Part shown: one piece after another, positions 5,130 through 5,487 of the stretch
Layout of the letters: each line of letters opens with the position of its first letter
How positions within the stretch are numbered: position 1 is the stretch's first letter
Origin: Erysipelotrichaceae bacterium
GTDB lineage: Bacteria > Bacillota_I > Bacilli_A > Erysipelotrichales > Coprobacillaceae
Length of the DNA stretch: 5,487 nt
NCBI GenBank assembly: GCA_021200395.1
Contig: JAJQGQ010000160.1
Coordinates: 1-5,487, forward strand
Direction of reading: 5' to 3'
Made by a program: the position numbers and the translations under genes
The notes under the pieces: model-generated
Databases searched by the model: none
What the model saw: only the letters and a program-made list of their open reading frames with translations
Told to the model about the DNA's origin: nothing

Positions 5130-5487
5130 AATTTTTCAATAAAGATAACAAATACTTTCTTCTATCTTTTATATTTTTTGCATTAGGACATACCAAAGTA
5201 GTATTTAAATAACCTTTATTATTACCTAAATTACAAAAATTTCTTCTCATTTCTTCTCTTGATATATTACCATAATAATCATTAATATCACTATAATAAA
5301 TAACTTGAGATACTAACAATTGTTTGAGTGTATTAACTAATTCATTGCGATGTACCTTTATAATAATATCTGATAAATCACCAATATCAATTCTTAATTC
5401 TTTTTTACTAGGAATTCCATTGTTTACAACAAGTCTCCATTCATATTGATTTTTATATTTATCCCATTTATTAAATACATCATAATC
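5128..5487 (-). CDS. Hypothetical protein, C-terminal 119 residues, 5' end outside window
   Basis: The frame is open from the right edge of the window to TAA at 5128-5130, so this is the C-terminal part of a longer protein. A TTG at 5319 is an internal codon and not a start: the frame continues upstream without a stop and 5319 has no ribosome binding site. Visible residues begin DYDVFNKWDK. Next come NQYEWRLVVNNG (13-24 of the visible part) and LRIDIGDLSDIIIKVHRNEL (31-50), then a lysine/arginine-rich tail (NIKDRRKYLLSLLKN). The 'YxxQxEWR ... IGDLSDI' arrangement resembles small accessory-region hypothetical proteins I have seen, possibly DUF2971-like, but I cannot name a family with confidence. 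No catalytic motif is recognised. Composition is AT-rich like its two neighbours, with which it may be co-transcribed through a weak terminator. Confidence 0.8.
   Translation of the reverse strand, partial: DYDVFNKWDKYKNQYEWRLVVNNGIPSKKELRIDIGDLSDIIIKVHRNELVNTLKQLLVSQVIYYSDINDYYGNISREEMRRNFCNLGNNKGYLNTTLVCPNAKNIKDRRKYLLSLLKN

Noticed and set aside
5128..5319. A complete 63-residue gene starting at TTG 5319
   Set aside because: The same frame is open all the way to the right edge, so this is the end of a longer coding region.
1..5487. CRISPR array, tRNA, rRNA or complete insertion sequence
   Set aside because: No regularly spaced repeats, no clover-leaf or rRNA-like stretches, and no transposase with paired terminal repeats were found by reading both strands.

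Overview
All six coding regions lie on the minus strand, so transcription runs from high to low coordinates. Base composition is low-GC (by eye about 30-40% in the left half and often 15-30% in the right half). Shine-Dalgarno sites are strong (GGAGG, GGGAG, GGGGAG), U-tract hairpin terminators are present, and Trp is read from TGG. This points to a low-GC Bacillota. The compact, AT-rich style fits a gut Erysipelotrichia-like bacterium, but that placement is only an impression. There are no rRNA, tRNA or CRISPR sequences.

Right part (5487 to about 3150): three tightly packed AT-rich genes. In order of transcription they are a hypothetical protein cut by the right edge (C-terminal 119 residues), a DUF2806-like protein of 299 aa, and a 315 aa tyrosine-recombinase-fold protein. 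Each is followed almost at once by a hairpin/U-tract terminator, and the first two terminators sit just upstream of the next gene's GGAGG site. The recombinase keeps both conserved arginines but has no tyrosine anywhere after the second one, so it looks unable to cut DNA. The block resembles an accessory or mobile-element segment.

Middle (3023-3152): a 150-base gap between the two groups of genes. It holds the terminator of the recombinase gene, an extended -10 promoter firing leftward, a pair of 8-bp direct repeats 21 bp apart just upstream of the -35, and a near-palindrome around the expected transcription start.

Left part (3022 to 1): a tightly coupled three-gene operon. It encodes (i) a membrane-anchored extracytoplasmic protein with three Ig-like domains and a transglutaminase-like domain with intact Cys-His-Asp triad, (ii) an aspartate/glutamate-racemase-family enzyme with both catalytic cysteines, starting 4 bases after the first gene, and (iii) an amino-acid adenylation enzyme (DltA/NRPS A-domain type) that overlaps the racemase by 19 bases and runs off the left edge. 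The simplest joint reading is that the racemase makes a D-amino acid, the adenylating enzyme activates it for a carrier, and the product is used at the cell surface where the transglutaminase-like protein sits. That would be either a Dlt-like envelope modification or a small peptide pathway. This is an inference from gene order and families; the genes left of the window would decide it.
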